14,546 nucleotides of DNA from SG8-41 sp035259205 (lineage in GTDB: Bacteria; Pseudomonadota; Gammaproteobacteria; Burkholderiales; SG8-41), in the NCBI GenBank assembly GCA_035259205.1, contig DATFWO010000291.1, forward strand, positions 1 through 14,546, given 5' to 3'. Shown piece after piece: positions 7,174 through 14,390 of this stretch. Under the pieces are notes generated by a model that was not told the origin of the DNA, did not search any database, and saw only the letters and a program-made list of their open reading frames with translations. The translations under genes were made by a program, and so were the position numbers. The first letter of the stretch is position 1. Each line of letters starts with the position of its first letter.

Positions 7174-8532
7174 ATGACCATGGCACAAGCTCGCCCATTC
7201 AACCTGACGCGCTGGTTTTCCCTCTTGAGCTTCGTGTGCGTTGCTTCGATCAGCGCCGCGTCGGCGCTGCTGTTGTCGAATTTCCTCACCGACAGGATGC
7301 TGCACCGGGACGCCGTAGTGACCATGGAGTTTGTCCAGGCCATGGTCGCCTCGGACAGCGCTGCGGCGTATTTCCTGGCAGGCGGATCGAGCGGCGCGCC
7401 CAGGGATCTCGAAGAAACATTCAAGGACCTCGCGCAGATGCCGGATGTGCTGCGCGCGAACGTTTTTGCGCGGAGCCGGACTATCGTCTGGTCGAGCGAC
7501 CCGAGTCTCGTCGGCAAGAAATTCGACATCAATCCGGAACTGGACGAGGCGCTGGCCGCGGAGCTGGTCGTCAACAGCGGGCCCGTCCGCAAGGAGGAGC
7601 ATGTCGCTGCGGTGCGCCAGTTTTCCGGGAAGGGCGCGCAATATTTCGTCGAGACCTACGTGCCTCTCTGGGACCGCGAACGCAGGAACGTGATCGGCGT
7701 GGTCGAGCTCTATCGCACGCCTGATGCGTTGTTCGAAGCGATTCATTCCGGCAGCAGGCTCATATGGTTCGGAGCGGTCGTCGGCGCCCTGTTTCTCTAT
7801 GGCGTGCTGTTCTCGATCGTGCGGCGCGCGCATAACATCATGCGCGAGCAGGCGCGCCGGCTGGCGGAGTCCGAATCCCTTGCCGCCATCGGCGAGATGG
7901 CTTCCGCCGTGGCCCACGCCATTCGCAACCCGCTGGCGGTGATCAGGTCCTCGGCGGAGCTCGTGGCCGATACCCCGGAGTGCCCCGGCCGCGACTCCGC
8001 GCAGGACATTGTCTTCGAAGTCGATCAGGTCGAGCGGACGGTGCGCGAGTTGCTGACCTATTCCAGGCCACCGAGCGAGAAGACCGAAACGATCGAGCTC
8101 AATCCGATCATCCAGAAGAGCCTGCGCAGCTTCGGGCGCGAAATGGACAGACGCCGCGTCGAGATCCGGACCCGGCTGGAGGACCCCTTGCCGGCCGTGA
8201 GAGGTGATTCCGTCCTGATCGGTCAGGTATTGAACAGCCTCATTGCAAACGCGCTCGATGCGATGTCGGCTCCGGGACGGCTCACGGTCGAAAGCTCGCT
8301 CGCCGGCGACCGCCGGCACATCAGGGTGAGCATCAGCGATACCGGCTCCGGCATCGCCGCGCAAGAGCTCGCCAATATTTTCAAGCCGTTCCATACCACC
8401 AAGCCCAAGGGGCTTGGGCTCGGACTGCCTCTGGCGCGGCGGATACTCGAGCGTCACGGCGGCACGCTCGACGTAGCGAGCGCCGTCGGCTCCGGAACGA
8501 CGGTCACGCTGCAGCTGATCGCAACCAACTGA
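7174..8532 (+). CDS. membrane sensor histidine kinase (NtrB/ZraS-like HisKA type)
   Basis: Sensor kinase of 452 residues that autophosphorylates and passes phosphate to the response regulator encoded just downstream. Membrane helices lie at about 13-35 and 196-216 and enclose a periplasmic sensor region of about 155 residues. The HisKA phosphoacceptor is His248 in AVAHAIRNPL. The ATPase domain shows the N box (NSLIANALDAM, about 354-364), G1 (DTGSGIA, from 389) and G2 (GLGLGLPLARRI, from 413). The residue after the phosphoacceptor His is Ala where most HisKA kinases have Glu or Asp. The frame is open upstream to ATG 7132; ATG 7174 has an AGG about 5 nt before it, and ATG 7180 is a close alternative. 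The stop overlaps the ribosome binding region of the next gene (9-bp gap). Signal unknown; the FNR box upstream may control it. Confidence 0.92.
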   Translation: MTMAQARPFNLTRWFSLLSFVCVASISAASALLLSNFLTDRMLHRDAVVTMEFVQAMVASDSAAAYFLAGGSSGAPRDLEETFKDLAQMPDVLRANVFARSRTIVWSSDPSLVGKKFDINPELDEALAAELVVNSGPVRKEEHVAAVRQFSGKGAQYFVETYVPLWDRERRNVIGVVELYRTPDALFEAIHSGSRLIWFGAVVGALFLYGVLFSIVRRAHNIMREQARRLAESESLAAIGEMASAVAHAIRNPLAVIRSSAELVADTPECPGRDSAQDIVFEVDQVERTVRELLTYSRPPSEKTETIELNPIIQKSLRSFGREMDRRRVEIRTRLEDPLPAVRGDSVLIGQVLNSLIANALDAMSAPGRLTVESSLAGDRRHIRVSISDTGSGIAAQELANIFKPFHTTKPKGLGLGLPLARRILERHGGTLDVASAVGSGTTVTLQLIATN

Positions 8533-8541
8533 GAGGGCACC

Positions 8542-9975
8542 ATGGCGACAGCCGTGCTGATCATCGAGGACGAGGCCATCCTCGCCAAGAACATGGCGAC
8601 GTATCTCGGGCGTCACGGCTTCGAGGCACGCCGTGTCGGGAGCGGCGAAGCGGGCCTCGCCGAGCTCGATTCGTACAAACCCGACATCGTTCTGCTCGAC
8701 TACCACCTGCCGGGCATGAGCGGCCTCGAAGCGCTTGCCCGCATCCGCCAGTGCGACGAGCAGATCAAGGTGATCATGATCACGGGTCAGGGCAGCGTGC
8801 AGACCGCCGTGGATGCCATGAAGGCCGGCGCTTACGACTATCTGACGAAACCGGTGGCGTTGAGCGAGCTCAAGCTGCTCCTCGAGCGGGCGGCCGGTCA
8901 GGAGCGGACGGAACGGGCCATCTCCTACTATCAGAGGCGCGAAGCGCAGGAGAACGGCCTCGCGCGCCTGATCGGGGCTTCCCCGCCCATGCAGGCGTTG
9001 CGCGCCACCGTCGGTCAGCTCCTGGAGGCCGAGCACAAGCTCGAGGACGGCGGTGCGCCGGCCGTGCTCATCATCGGCGAGACGGGTACCGGAAAGGAGC
9101 TCGTGGCCCGCGCGGTGCACTTCGACGGCCGCCGCCGCGCCCAACCGTTCATCGAGATCAACTGCGCTTCGATTCCCGCGCAGTTACTGGAGGCGGAGCT
9201 CTTCGGCTACGAGCGTGGAGCTTTCACGGACGCCCGCTCGCGCAAGCTCGGATTGGCGGAGGCGGCCGATGGCGGAACCCTGTTTCTCGACGAGGTCGGC
9301 GATGCGGATCTCGCCGTCCAGGCGAAGCTGCTCAAGCTGCTCGAGGAAAAGTCGGTCAGGCGTCTCGGCAGCGTGCGTGATCTAAAAGTCGACGTCCGCA
9401 TCGTCGCCGCAACGAACCGGCCGCTGGAAGAGCTGGTGCGCGAGCGCCGGTTCCGCTCCGACCTGTTCTTCCGGCTGCGCGGCGTGCAGATTACGGTGCC
9501 TCCCTTGCGGGCGCGCGGCGACGACATTCTGGTGCTCGCCAGGCATTTCCTCGCGCTGCACGCGGCACGCTACGGCAAAAAGTCTCTGCGCCTGAGCATG
9601 GAAGCGGAACGGGCGTTGCGCGGGTATAGCTGGCCCGGCAACGTGCGGGAGCTGCGCAGCGTGCTCGAGCAATCCGTGCTGCTGGCGGTGACCGACGCGA
9701 TCGGTGCCGAGCACCTCAGCCTGTGCACCTCTCTCGGCGCGGTGGAGGCCGGGCCGGGCGACACCGCAGGGAGGGAAATTCGCGAGATTCCCTCGGCGGG
9801 CATCGACCTGGAGCAGGTCGAGCGCGATCTGGTGCTGCAGGCGCTCGAAAGGACCGGATGGAATGTGACTCGTGCCGCCAGGCTCCTCGGGCTGTCGCGC
9901 GACACGTTGCGCTATCGCATAGAAAAGTACCAGCTGAGCCCCGTGCGGCAGGGCGCGGCGGGACTCAACCGGTAA
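8542..9975 (+). CDS. sigma54-dependent response regulator (NtrC family, Fis-type HTH)
   Basis: Transcription activator of 477 residues working with sigma54 RNA polymerase. The receiver domain (about 1-120) has Glu9/Asp10, phosphoacceptor Asp53 in VLLDYHLPG, Thr in MITGQG and Lys in YLTKP. The AAA+ domain has Walker A GETGTGKE from 179, the sigma54 contact loop GAFTDA at 226-231, Walker B GGTLFLDE from 245, and the SWPGNVREL motif. A Fis-type helix-turn-helix at about 441-463 (NVTRAARLLGLSRDTLRYRI) binds DNA. The contact loop is GAFTDA rather than the textbook GAFTGA; from memory this is a recurring variant and need not mean loss of function. Ribosome binding sequence GAGGG precedes the ATG by 4 nt. 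Translationally close to the kinase, so they form a two-component pair. Its last 11 bp overlap the 3' end of ubiB. Targets unknown. Confidence 0.94.
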   Translation: MATAVLIIEDEAILAKNMATYLGRHGFEARRVGSGEAGLAELDSYKPDIVLLDYHLPGMSGLEALARIRQCDEQIKVIMITGQGSVQTAVDAMKAGAYDYLTKPVALSELKLLLERAAGQERTERAISYYQRREAQENGLARLIGASPPMQALRATVGQLLEAEHKLEDGGAPAVLIIGETGTGKELVARAVHFDGRRRAQPFIEINCASIPAQLLEAELFGYERGAFTDARSRKLGLAEAADGGTLFLDEVGDADLAVQAKLLKLLEEKSVRRLGSVRDLKVDVRIVAATNRPLEELVRERRFRSDLFFRLRGVQITVPPLRARGDDILVLARHFLALHAARYGKKSLRLSMEAERALRGYSWPGNVRELRSVLEQSVLLAVTDAIGAEHLSLCTSLGAVEAGPGDTAGREIREIPSAGIDLEQVERDLVLQALERTGWNVTRAARLLGLSRDTLRYRIEKYQLSPVRQGAAGLNR

Positions 9976-11482
9976 TGAGCAGAATCGCCGCGATCAGAGC
10001 CAGCAGCACGGCAATCCCGGCAAGCGTCCGGTTGCGACGGCGCTCCGCCTGCAGCAGCGCTGCGAGCTGGACACGCGTGTCATCCGAGGCCTGACGCTCG
10101 AGGGCCTGATGCAGCAGCCGCGGCAACTGCGGCAGCATCGTGCTCCAGTACGGCACTTCCTGCTTCACGTGCTGGACGAGCCCGCGCCAGCCGATCTGCT
10201 CGGCCATCCAGCGCTCGAGATAGGGCTTCGCGGTCTGCCACAGGTCGAGGTCGGGATCGAGCTCGCGCCCCAGGCCTTCTATATTGAGCAGCGTCTTCTG
10301 CAACAGGACGAGCTGGGGCTGGACCTGGATGTTGAACCGGCGCGAAGTCTGGAACAGCCGCAGCAGCACGCGCCCGAAGGAGATCTCTCTCAGGGGTTTG
10401 GCGAAGATCGGCTCGCACACGGAACGGATCGCGGCCTCGAAATCGTCGATGCGCGTGGCGCGCGGCGCCCAACCGGACTCAATGTGCGCTTCCGCGACCC
10501 GCCGGTAGTCGCGGCGGAAGAATGCGAGGAAATTCTGCGCGAGATAGCTCTTGTCGATCTCGGTCAACGTGCCCATGATGCCGAAATCCAGCGCGACATA
10601 GCGGCCATCCCGGCTGACCAGTATGTTTCCCGGGTGCATGTCCGCGTGGAAAAAACCGTGGCGGAACACCTGCGTGAAGAAGATCTCCACACCGGCTCGC
10701 GCGAGCCGCGGGATGTCGATGCCCTGTGCGCGCAACTCGGACACGGCCGAAACCGACGTGCCATGCATGCGTTGCATCACCATGACTTCGTTGGAGCAGT
10801 AGTCCCAGTAGACCGCCGGCACGAGCAACAGCGGCGAGCCCTCGAAATTGCGCCTGAGCTGGCTCGCGTTGGATGCCTCGCGCAGGAGGTCGAGCTCGAC
10901 CTCGAGGTGCTTGGAAAATTCCGCCACCACCTCGTGCGGCCGCAATCGCTTGCCATCGGCCCACGCGAACTCGATCAGCGTCGCGCCGGCGTGCAGCAGG
11001 CCCACATCGTTGGCGATCACGGCGGCGATTCCCGGGCGCAGCACTTTAACGGCGACTTCGGTTCCGTCGTGAAGCCGGGCGATGTGCACTTGGGCAACCG
11101 ACGCGCTCGCAATAGGCGTGCGGTCGAACGCTGCGAAGACCGCCTGCAGCGGCCTTCCGTAGACGCGTTCCAGAGCCGCTACCGCCTGTTCCGCGGGAAA
11201 GGGCGGAACGCGGTCCTGCAGTTTCGCGAGCTCGTCGGCGATGTCGGGAGGGAGCAGGTCGCGCCGCGTCGAGAGCACCTGGCCGAACTTGACGAAGATC
11301 GGGCCGAGCGCTTCGAGCGCGCGGCGCAGGCGGATCGCACGCGGTTCAGTGAGCACGCGCCAGAAGAACAGCGTGCCGAGTAACGCACGCAGGCCACGCA
11401 CGCGCTCGTGCCCGAGGAAGAACTCGTCGAGCCCGTAACGGAAGCTGACGCCGATGATTTTCAGCAGCCGAGACAAATGCAT
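9965..11482 (-). CDS. ubiB: UbiB, ABC1/ADCK-family atypical kinase-like protein for ubiquinone biosynthesis
   Basis: UbiB supports ubiquinone (CoQ) biosynthesis at the inner membrane; the family is an atypical protein-kinase fold with ATPase activity. The 505-residue protein shows the family-defining KxGQ motif (Lys65 to Gln68 in FVKFGQVLSTR), the Ala-rich loop SASVAQVH (126-133), VAVKVLRP with Lys146, the ExD motif (Glu196, Asp198), HADMHPGN (279-286) and DFG (299-301). The C-terminus carries hydrophobic helices (about 484-504) that anchor it in the membrane. Length and order match E. coli UbiB. The start at 11482 gives the typical MHLSRLLKII-RYGLDEF opening, with only a weak GAGGG upstream. 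It follows ubiJ in the same direction, but a 366-bp gap with a tandem repeat array lies between. Stop is convergent with the response regulator, overlapping by 11 bp. Confidence 0.95.
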   Translation of the reverse strand: MHLSRLLKIIGVSFRYGLDEFFLGHERVRGLRALLGTLFFWRVLTEPRAIRLRRALEALGPIFVKFGQVLSTRRDLLPPDIADELAKLQDRVPPFPAEQAVAALERVYGRPLQAVFAAFDRTPIASASVAQVHIARLHDGTEVAVKVLRPGIAAVIANDVGLLHAGATLIEFAWADGKRLRPHEVVAEFSKHLEVELDLLREASNASQLRRNFEGSPLLLVPAVYWDYCSNEVMVMQRMHGTSVSAVSELRAQGIDIPRLARAGVEIFFTQVFRHGFFHADMHPGNILVSRDGRYVALDFGIMGTLTEIDKSYLAQNFLAFFRRDYRRVAEAHIESGWAPRATRIDDFEAAIRSVCEPIFAKPLREISFGRVLLRLFQTSRRFNIQVQPQLVLLQKTLLNIEGLGRELDPDLDLWQTAKPYLERWMAEQIGWRGLVQHVKQEVPYWSTMLPQLPRLLHQALERQASDDTRVQLAALLQAERRRNRTLAGIAVLLALIAAILLITG

Positions 11483-11500
11483 GAAGGCATTCTAACCCTC

Positions 11501-11530
11501 GTTAAACCGGACGCTGCGCGCCGGTTTAAC
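11501..11530. repeat. perfect 10-bp inverted repeat in the ubiB leader
   Basis: GTTAAACCGG (11501-11510) and CCGGTTTAAC (11521-11530) are exact reverse complements around a 10-nt GC-rich loop. The right arm merges with the first unit of the 50-bp tandem array. It lies 19 bp upstream of the ubiB ATG, so in the ubiB transcript it would form a hairpin close to the start site. Confidence 0.85.
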
Positions 11531-11773
11531 TCCGCGTATTCGAACGGACAACTTCGTTGCCGTTCAATACGCGGATTAATTCCGTGCACTCGACCGAACA
11601 ACTTCGTTGCCGTTCAATACGTGGATTGATTCCGTGCACTCGAACGGACAACTTCGCTGCCGTTCAATACGCCGATTAATTCCGTGCACTCGAACGGACG
11701 ACTTCGTCGCCGTTCAACGCGCGGTTTAACTCCGTGCACTCGAACCGGCGACTTCGCCGTCGTTCAACACGCG
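11524..11773. repeat. tandem array: five 50-bp units, each with an internal hairpin
   Basis: Units start at 11524, 11574, 11624, 11674 and 11724, each exactly 50 bp, beginning G(T/A)TTAA(C/T)-like, followed by TCCG, and ending near CGTTCAA-ACGCG. Each holds a dyad: left arm GAACGGaCAAC, loop TTC, right arm GTTGCCGTTC, with one bulged A. In the fourth unit both sides change together (CGAC with GTCG), which keeps the pairing; the fifth is rebuilt as CGGCGA with TCGCCG. In the first unit the stem extends outward through CCGCGTATT and AATACGCGG to a total of about 50 nt. The 50-bp period is not a multiple of three, and frames break across units, so it is not coding. It fills most of the gap between ubiJ and ubiB. 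Family and function are not known to me. Confidence 0.88.
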
Positions 11774-11848
11774 GCGGCAGGCCACTCCGCACGATCGTCA
11801 CGAGTCGCCAGTCATGACGTTCGGCCGACGTTTCCCTGCATCCCGCGG

Positions 11849-12448
11849 TCAGGGACTCCTGCTTCCTCTGGCGTCCTGATGTTTGACCAGCAGCTCTACC
11901 CGCTTTTCCAGGCGTGCGACGTCGTCGCGCAACGTGTCGACATCGGCAACGAACTCCCTCACGCTGCGTGCGCTTGCGATGAGCGGCTGTTCTTCGGTCC
12001 AGTATTCGGTGACGGAGCGCGCGACATTTTCCAGGGACTGACCGCCCCAGCGCTGGAACGCACGGCCGGTCTCGACCATGCGGTGAGCGGCGATATCGCC
12101 GAACACGCGGCTGAGATCTTCCTCGATGTCCCATCGCAGCTGGTGCGACAGCTGATGGATTGCCGCAGCAAAATCGGTATCGCCTGAGATGGCGATTTCC
12201 TTCCAGGCGGATTCGTCGCGCGCGGCCAGACGCAACAGGAGGCCGGGGGTGAGCTTGAGCGTGACGGTGCACACGGTCCCGGCTGCTGCGGCCGAGACTT
12301 GGCCGCTATCGAGCACCGTGAGAGAAATTGCAAGCGGCGCCAACTCGAAGCGCGCGGTCTTGCCGGCATGGCGCCTCAACTCATCGCGTGCCCAGGCCGC
12401 GCTGCGCAGCAGATGGTTGACGCCCGCAGCAACTCCTGGACTTAACAT
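11849..12448 (-). CDS. ubiJ: UbiJ, SCP2-domain ubiquinone biosynthesis accessory protein
   Basis: UbiJ (formerly YigP) is a lipid-binding accessory factor that, with UbiK, helps assemble the soluble complex for ubiquinone synthesis. The 199-residue protein has an N-terminal SCP2-like region (about 5-105, with FELAPLAISLTVLDSGQVS and LTPGLLLRLAARDE) followed by helices, including WDIEEDLSRVFGDIAAHR, and a C-terminal coiled coil (REFVADVDTLRDDVARLEKRVELL) typical of UbiJ. The frame is open upstream to 12526, but those codons lie over the heptamer repeats, so I chose the ATG at 12448 (MLSPGVAAGVNHLL), which has no clear Shine-Dalgarno. Gene order Tim44-like, ubiJ, ubiB supports the assignment; ubiE, often upstream, is not in the window. 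Confidence 0.88.
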   Translation of the reverse strand: MLSPGVAAGVNHLLRSAAWARDELRRHAGKTARFELAPLAISLTVLDSGQVSAAAAGTVCTVTLKLTPGLLLRLAARDESAWKEIAISGDTDFAAAIHQLSHQLRWDIEEDLSRVFGDIAAHRMVETGRAFQRWGGQSLENVARSVTEYWTEEQPLIASARSVREFVADVDTLRDDVARLEKRVELLVKHQDARGSRSP

Positions 12449-12455
12449 AAGAACG

Positions 12456-12483
12456 GTGACCAGCGACCGGTGACTGGTAACCG
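12456..12483. repeat. run of four heptamers (GTGACTG-like)
   Basis: Consecutive 7-nt units GTGACCA, GCGACCG, GTGACTG and GTAACCG lie directly upstream of the ubiJ ATG. They share the consensus GTGACYG with the repeats in the 1292-1486 gap. A short related patch (CGTCACGAGTCGCCAGTCATG) starts near 11797, after the ubiJ stop side. These look like one dispersed family of heptamer repeats in intergenic DNA. Confidence 0.6.
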
Positions 12484-12496
12484 GCTGTGGAGCCAG

Positions 12497-12531
12497 CGTG
12501 AATGGCGAGCCCTTACGACTCACCATTCACG
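12497..12531. repeat. stem-loop between the Tim44-like gene and ubiJ
   Basis: CGTGAATGG (12497-12505) pairs perfectly with CCATTCACG (12523-12531), and after one mismatch GAG pairs with CTC, leaving a 9-nt loop. It lies 18 bp downstream of the Tim44-like stop. No T-tract follows on the minus strand, so it is not a typical intrinsic terminator; it could protect or separate the two messages. Confidence 0.6.
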
Positions 12532-12549
12532 GTTGGGCATTCGCTGCCT

Positions 12550-13416
12550 TTATGCCTGCTGAATGCCCGCTACCAGCCAGCCCGAACGGCCGTTTACGGG
12601 CTTCTCGAGATGCCAGATCTCGGCGAACGGCTCGGGCTCGGCTCCCGGCTGCTCGCGTATCAAACCGGAGAAGCGCACGCTGACGACGTAAAGATCGCTT
12701 TCGGTAGTCACGTCCAGGACGTCGGCGTCGAGCGTCACCACCTCGATCTTCTGTGCGGCCGGGCCTGCGGCACGCACCTCCGCTTCAATCTCCCGGTACA
12801 GCTCCGGCGTCAGGAACTCGCGCATCGCAGAAAGGTCCCGCCTGTCGTGCGCTTCCTGCATGCGCACGAAGTTGAGCTTGGCGTGACGCGCGAACTCCGT
12901 GGCGTCGAAGTCCGCCGGCCACTGGCTCGTAGCTGCGGTGGCCGAACCGGTAGTGGCCGAAACCGAATTTGCCCCGGCACCGCCGGGCAACGTCGTAATC
13001 CTCGGCTCCACGGCACCCGCGGTCGCATACTGCAACGGCTGTTGCTGTGTGGACCTGCCGCGCAATGCGCGCATCACGAAAATCGCAGCGGCGACGAGGA
13101 GTCCTATCATCAGGATTCCGGCTAGCGCTCCTGCGAACCCGTTGTTGAAGAACAGCGAAGCCAATCCGGCGCCCAGCGCAAGTCCCGCCAAGGGCCCGAG
13201 CCACCGGGACATGCCAGAGGGTTGCTGAGCCGGCGTCGCCGGTGCGGCCTGGCCCTGCTGCTGGGCGGGGGCTTTAGGAGCCGTTTGCTGCTGGGTGATG
13301 CCGCTGCGCTGCTTGCCGACGTTGCCGCCGCCGCCCAGCCGCTTGGCCGCTTCGGCATTATCCGCGGCGAGCGCCAGACCGGTCACAGCAATGATGATCG
13401 ATAAGAGCTTTTTCAT
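12550..13416 (-). CDS. Tim44-like domain protein with signal peptide and membrane segments
   Basis: Bacterial Tim44-like protein of 288 residues. It begins with a signal peptide (MKKLLSIIIAVTGLALA, cleavage near 23, after NAEA), then the short AKRLGGGGNVGKQR segment common in this family, a Gln/Ala/Pro-rich linker (about 40-67), two hydrophobic segments (about 72-115), a low-complexity linker, and a C-terminal Tim44-like/Mba1 domain (about 168-288, with FARHAKLNFVRMQEAHDRRDLSAMREFLTPELY). Its role in bacteria is not established; a membrane-associated role is inferred. The start is well supported by AGGAGG at 13423-13428, 6 nt before the ATG. It precedes ubiJ and ubiB on the same strand, a linkage I recall from other betaproteobacteria. 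Confidence 0.9.
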   Translation of the reverse strand: MKKLLSIIIAVTGLALAADNAEAAKRLGGGGNVGKQRSGITQQQTAPKAPAQQQGQAAPATPAQQPSGMSRWLGPLAGLALGAGLASLFFNNGFAGALAGILMIGLLVAAAIFVMRALRGRSTQQQPLQYATAGAVEPRITTLPGGAGANSVSATTGSATAATSQWPADFDATEFARHAKLNFVRMQEAHDRRDLSAMREFLTPELYREIEAEVRAAGPAAQKIEVVTLDADVLDVTTESDLYVVSVRFSGLIREQPGAEPEPFAEIWHLEKPVNGRSGWLVAGIQQA

Positions 13417-13517
13417 AGAATTCCTCCTAATTGTTATACGGCCACGCTTTCAAGCGGAATTTCCTGTCCGTTCAAAGCGCTGCAGTCAAGCCGGTGTCTC
13501 GCTTCCAGCTTGACGCG

Positions 13518-13523
13518 ATTATA
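13518..13523 (-). promoter_or_regulatory. candidate -10 element (TATAAT) for the Tim44-like gene
   Basis: The minus strand reads a perfect TATAAT about 102 bp upstream of the Tim44-like ATG; no strong -35 is present. The leader that would follow contains the inverted pair GCTTGAC (as GTCAAGC 13485-13491 and GCTTGAC 13508-13514) and a second nested hairpin (CGCTTT with AAAGCG, around 13447-13480). Confidence 0.45.
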
Positions 13524-13565
13524 CGCCTCGGTTGCCGCCTGGGAGGGCCAGCGGATTTTTGATGG

Positions 13566-13580
13566 GCGTGCCGCGCACGC
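13566..13580 (-). terminator. GC-rich hairpin at the lipoprotein gene 3' end
   Basis: GCGTGC (13566-13571) and GCACGC (13575-13580) form a perfect 6-bp stem with a 3-nt loop, starting 1 bp beyond the lipoprotein stop. The minus strand has no T-run after it (an A-run follows), so intrinsic termination is doubtful and the call is tentative. Confidence 0.3.
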
Positions 13581-13581
13581 T

Positions 13582-14298
13582 TCAGGGACGCGCCGCTGCC
13601 GTCTGTTGCCGATAGCTCGTGAGTTCAAGCACATTCCAGTCGTTGGGGACCCATTGGCAACTGAGGTCCTCGTCGCAGCTGCGGCGCTTGTCGTAGTAGC
13701 CCGAAGAGCTGACGTGCTTGATGACCTGGCCGAGGCTCGGCGCGTACCAGTCGAACTCCACGATTTGTTCTTCGCTCCGGAAGTTTTCGTGGTTCCCGGC
13801 ATACACGACCCGCCTCACCTTCAGCGTGTCGAATTCCCCGGCCGGCACTCTCACCCGCTCCCAGCCCAGCACCGTGCCGTCGATGCGCACCCGGTTGATG
13901 CGCCCGGTTGCGGGATCGGTCGCCTGCACGTACGTTTGCCAGCTCTTGCCCGCCTCGAGAGGGAACGGCAGCGCCGGATAGGCCGGCTCATAGCGGAAGC
14001 TTTGCAGATTGGTCATCGGCTTCTCGCGCCAGTTCCAGCCGCGCGTGTAGAGCTCGCGGGATTGCCGCCCGTCGTGCTGCACTTCAACCGTGACCATATC
14101 GTCGCGGACCGCGCTTACGCGGTAGGTGACGGTTCCCCTGTCAATCTTGGTGTAGCCGTCGTGGAACGCATAGACCCAGCTGTCCCCCGCCCGGATTTCG
14201 GGAGCAGTCAATTGGGCGGCCACGCCTGCGGGAGGCGTCTGCGGCAGCGAGCTCGCACAACCGGCGGCAAGCAAAGCCAGGATGAAGATTCGTTTCAT
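13582..14298 (-). CDS. hypothetical lipoprotein
   Basis: Predicted lipoprotein of 238 residues, no known function. The signal peptide MKRIFILALLAAGC ends in the lipobox LAAGC, with Cys14 as the lipidated residue. The mature part is mostly beta-strand-like, with APEIRAGDSWVYAFHDGYTKID, FPLEAGKSWQTYV and VPAGEFDTLKVRRVVYAGNHEN stretches; the pattern DSWVY, GKSW, PAGEFDTLKV resembles periplasmic beta-rich proteins, but I do not recognise a named family. Two Cys in YYDKRRSCDEDLSCQW may form a disulfide. The frame is open to an ATG at 14343, but the ATG at 14298 is chosen because AGGAGG (14305-14310) lies 6 nt upstream and it starts the signal peptide. The gene is 165 bp upstream of the Tim44-like start. 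Confidence 0.85.
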   Translation of the reverse strand: MKRIFILALLAAGCASSLPQTPPAGVAAQLTAPEIRAGDSWVYAFHDGYTKIDRGTVTYRVSAVRDDMVTVEVQHDGRQSRELYTRGWNWREKPMTNLQSFRYEPAYPALPFPLEAGKSWQTYVQATDPATGRINRVRIDGTVLGWERVRVPAGEFDTLKVRRVVYAGNHENFRSEEQIVEFDWYAPSLGQVIKHVSSSGYYDKRRSCDEDLSCQWVPNDWNVLELTSYRQQTAAARP

Positions 14299-14390
14299 AC
14301 GCCACCTCCTCGAGATCGGTTGAGGTCGGTCGAAACTTCGCACTCGCTAACGTTCGGGACGCCGCGAATATTCCTGGTGACAGCTAGAAC

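Noticed and set aside
7075..9144. 689-codon minus-strand open frame opposite the kinase and regulator
   Set aside because: It is the antisense shadow of two genes with clear catalytic motifs and spans their boundary.
11524..11773. CRISPR array
   Set aside because: The 50-bp units are directly adjacent, with no variable spacers, and no cas genes are present.
11501..11773. Integron attC sites (GTTTAAC and GTTAAAC resemble the attC core sequences)
   Set aside because: The matching GTTRRRY end is missing from the units, there are no cassette genes and no integrase, and the spacing is a strict tandem.
13434..13802. 122-codon minus-strand frame overlapping the lipoprotein 3' end
   Set aside because: It lies mostly over the lipoprotein gene in another frame, and its end overlaps the leader of the Tim44-like gene.
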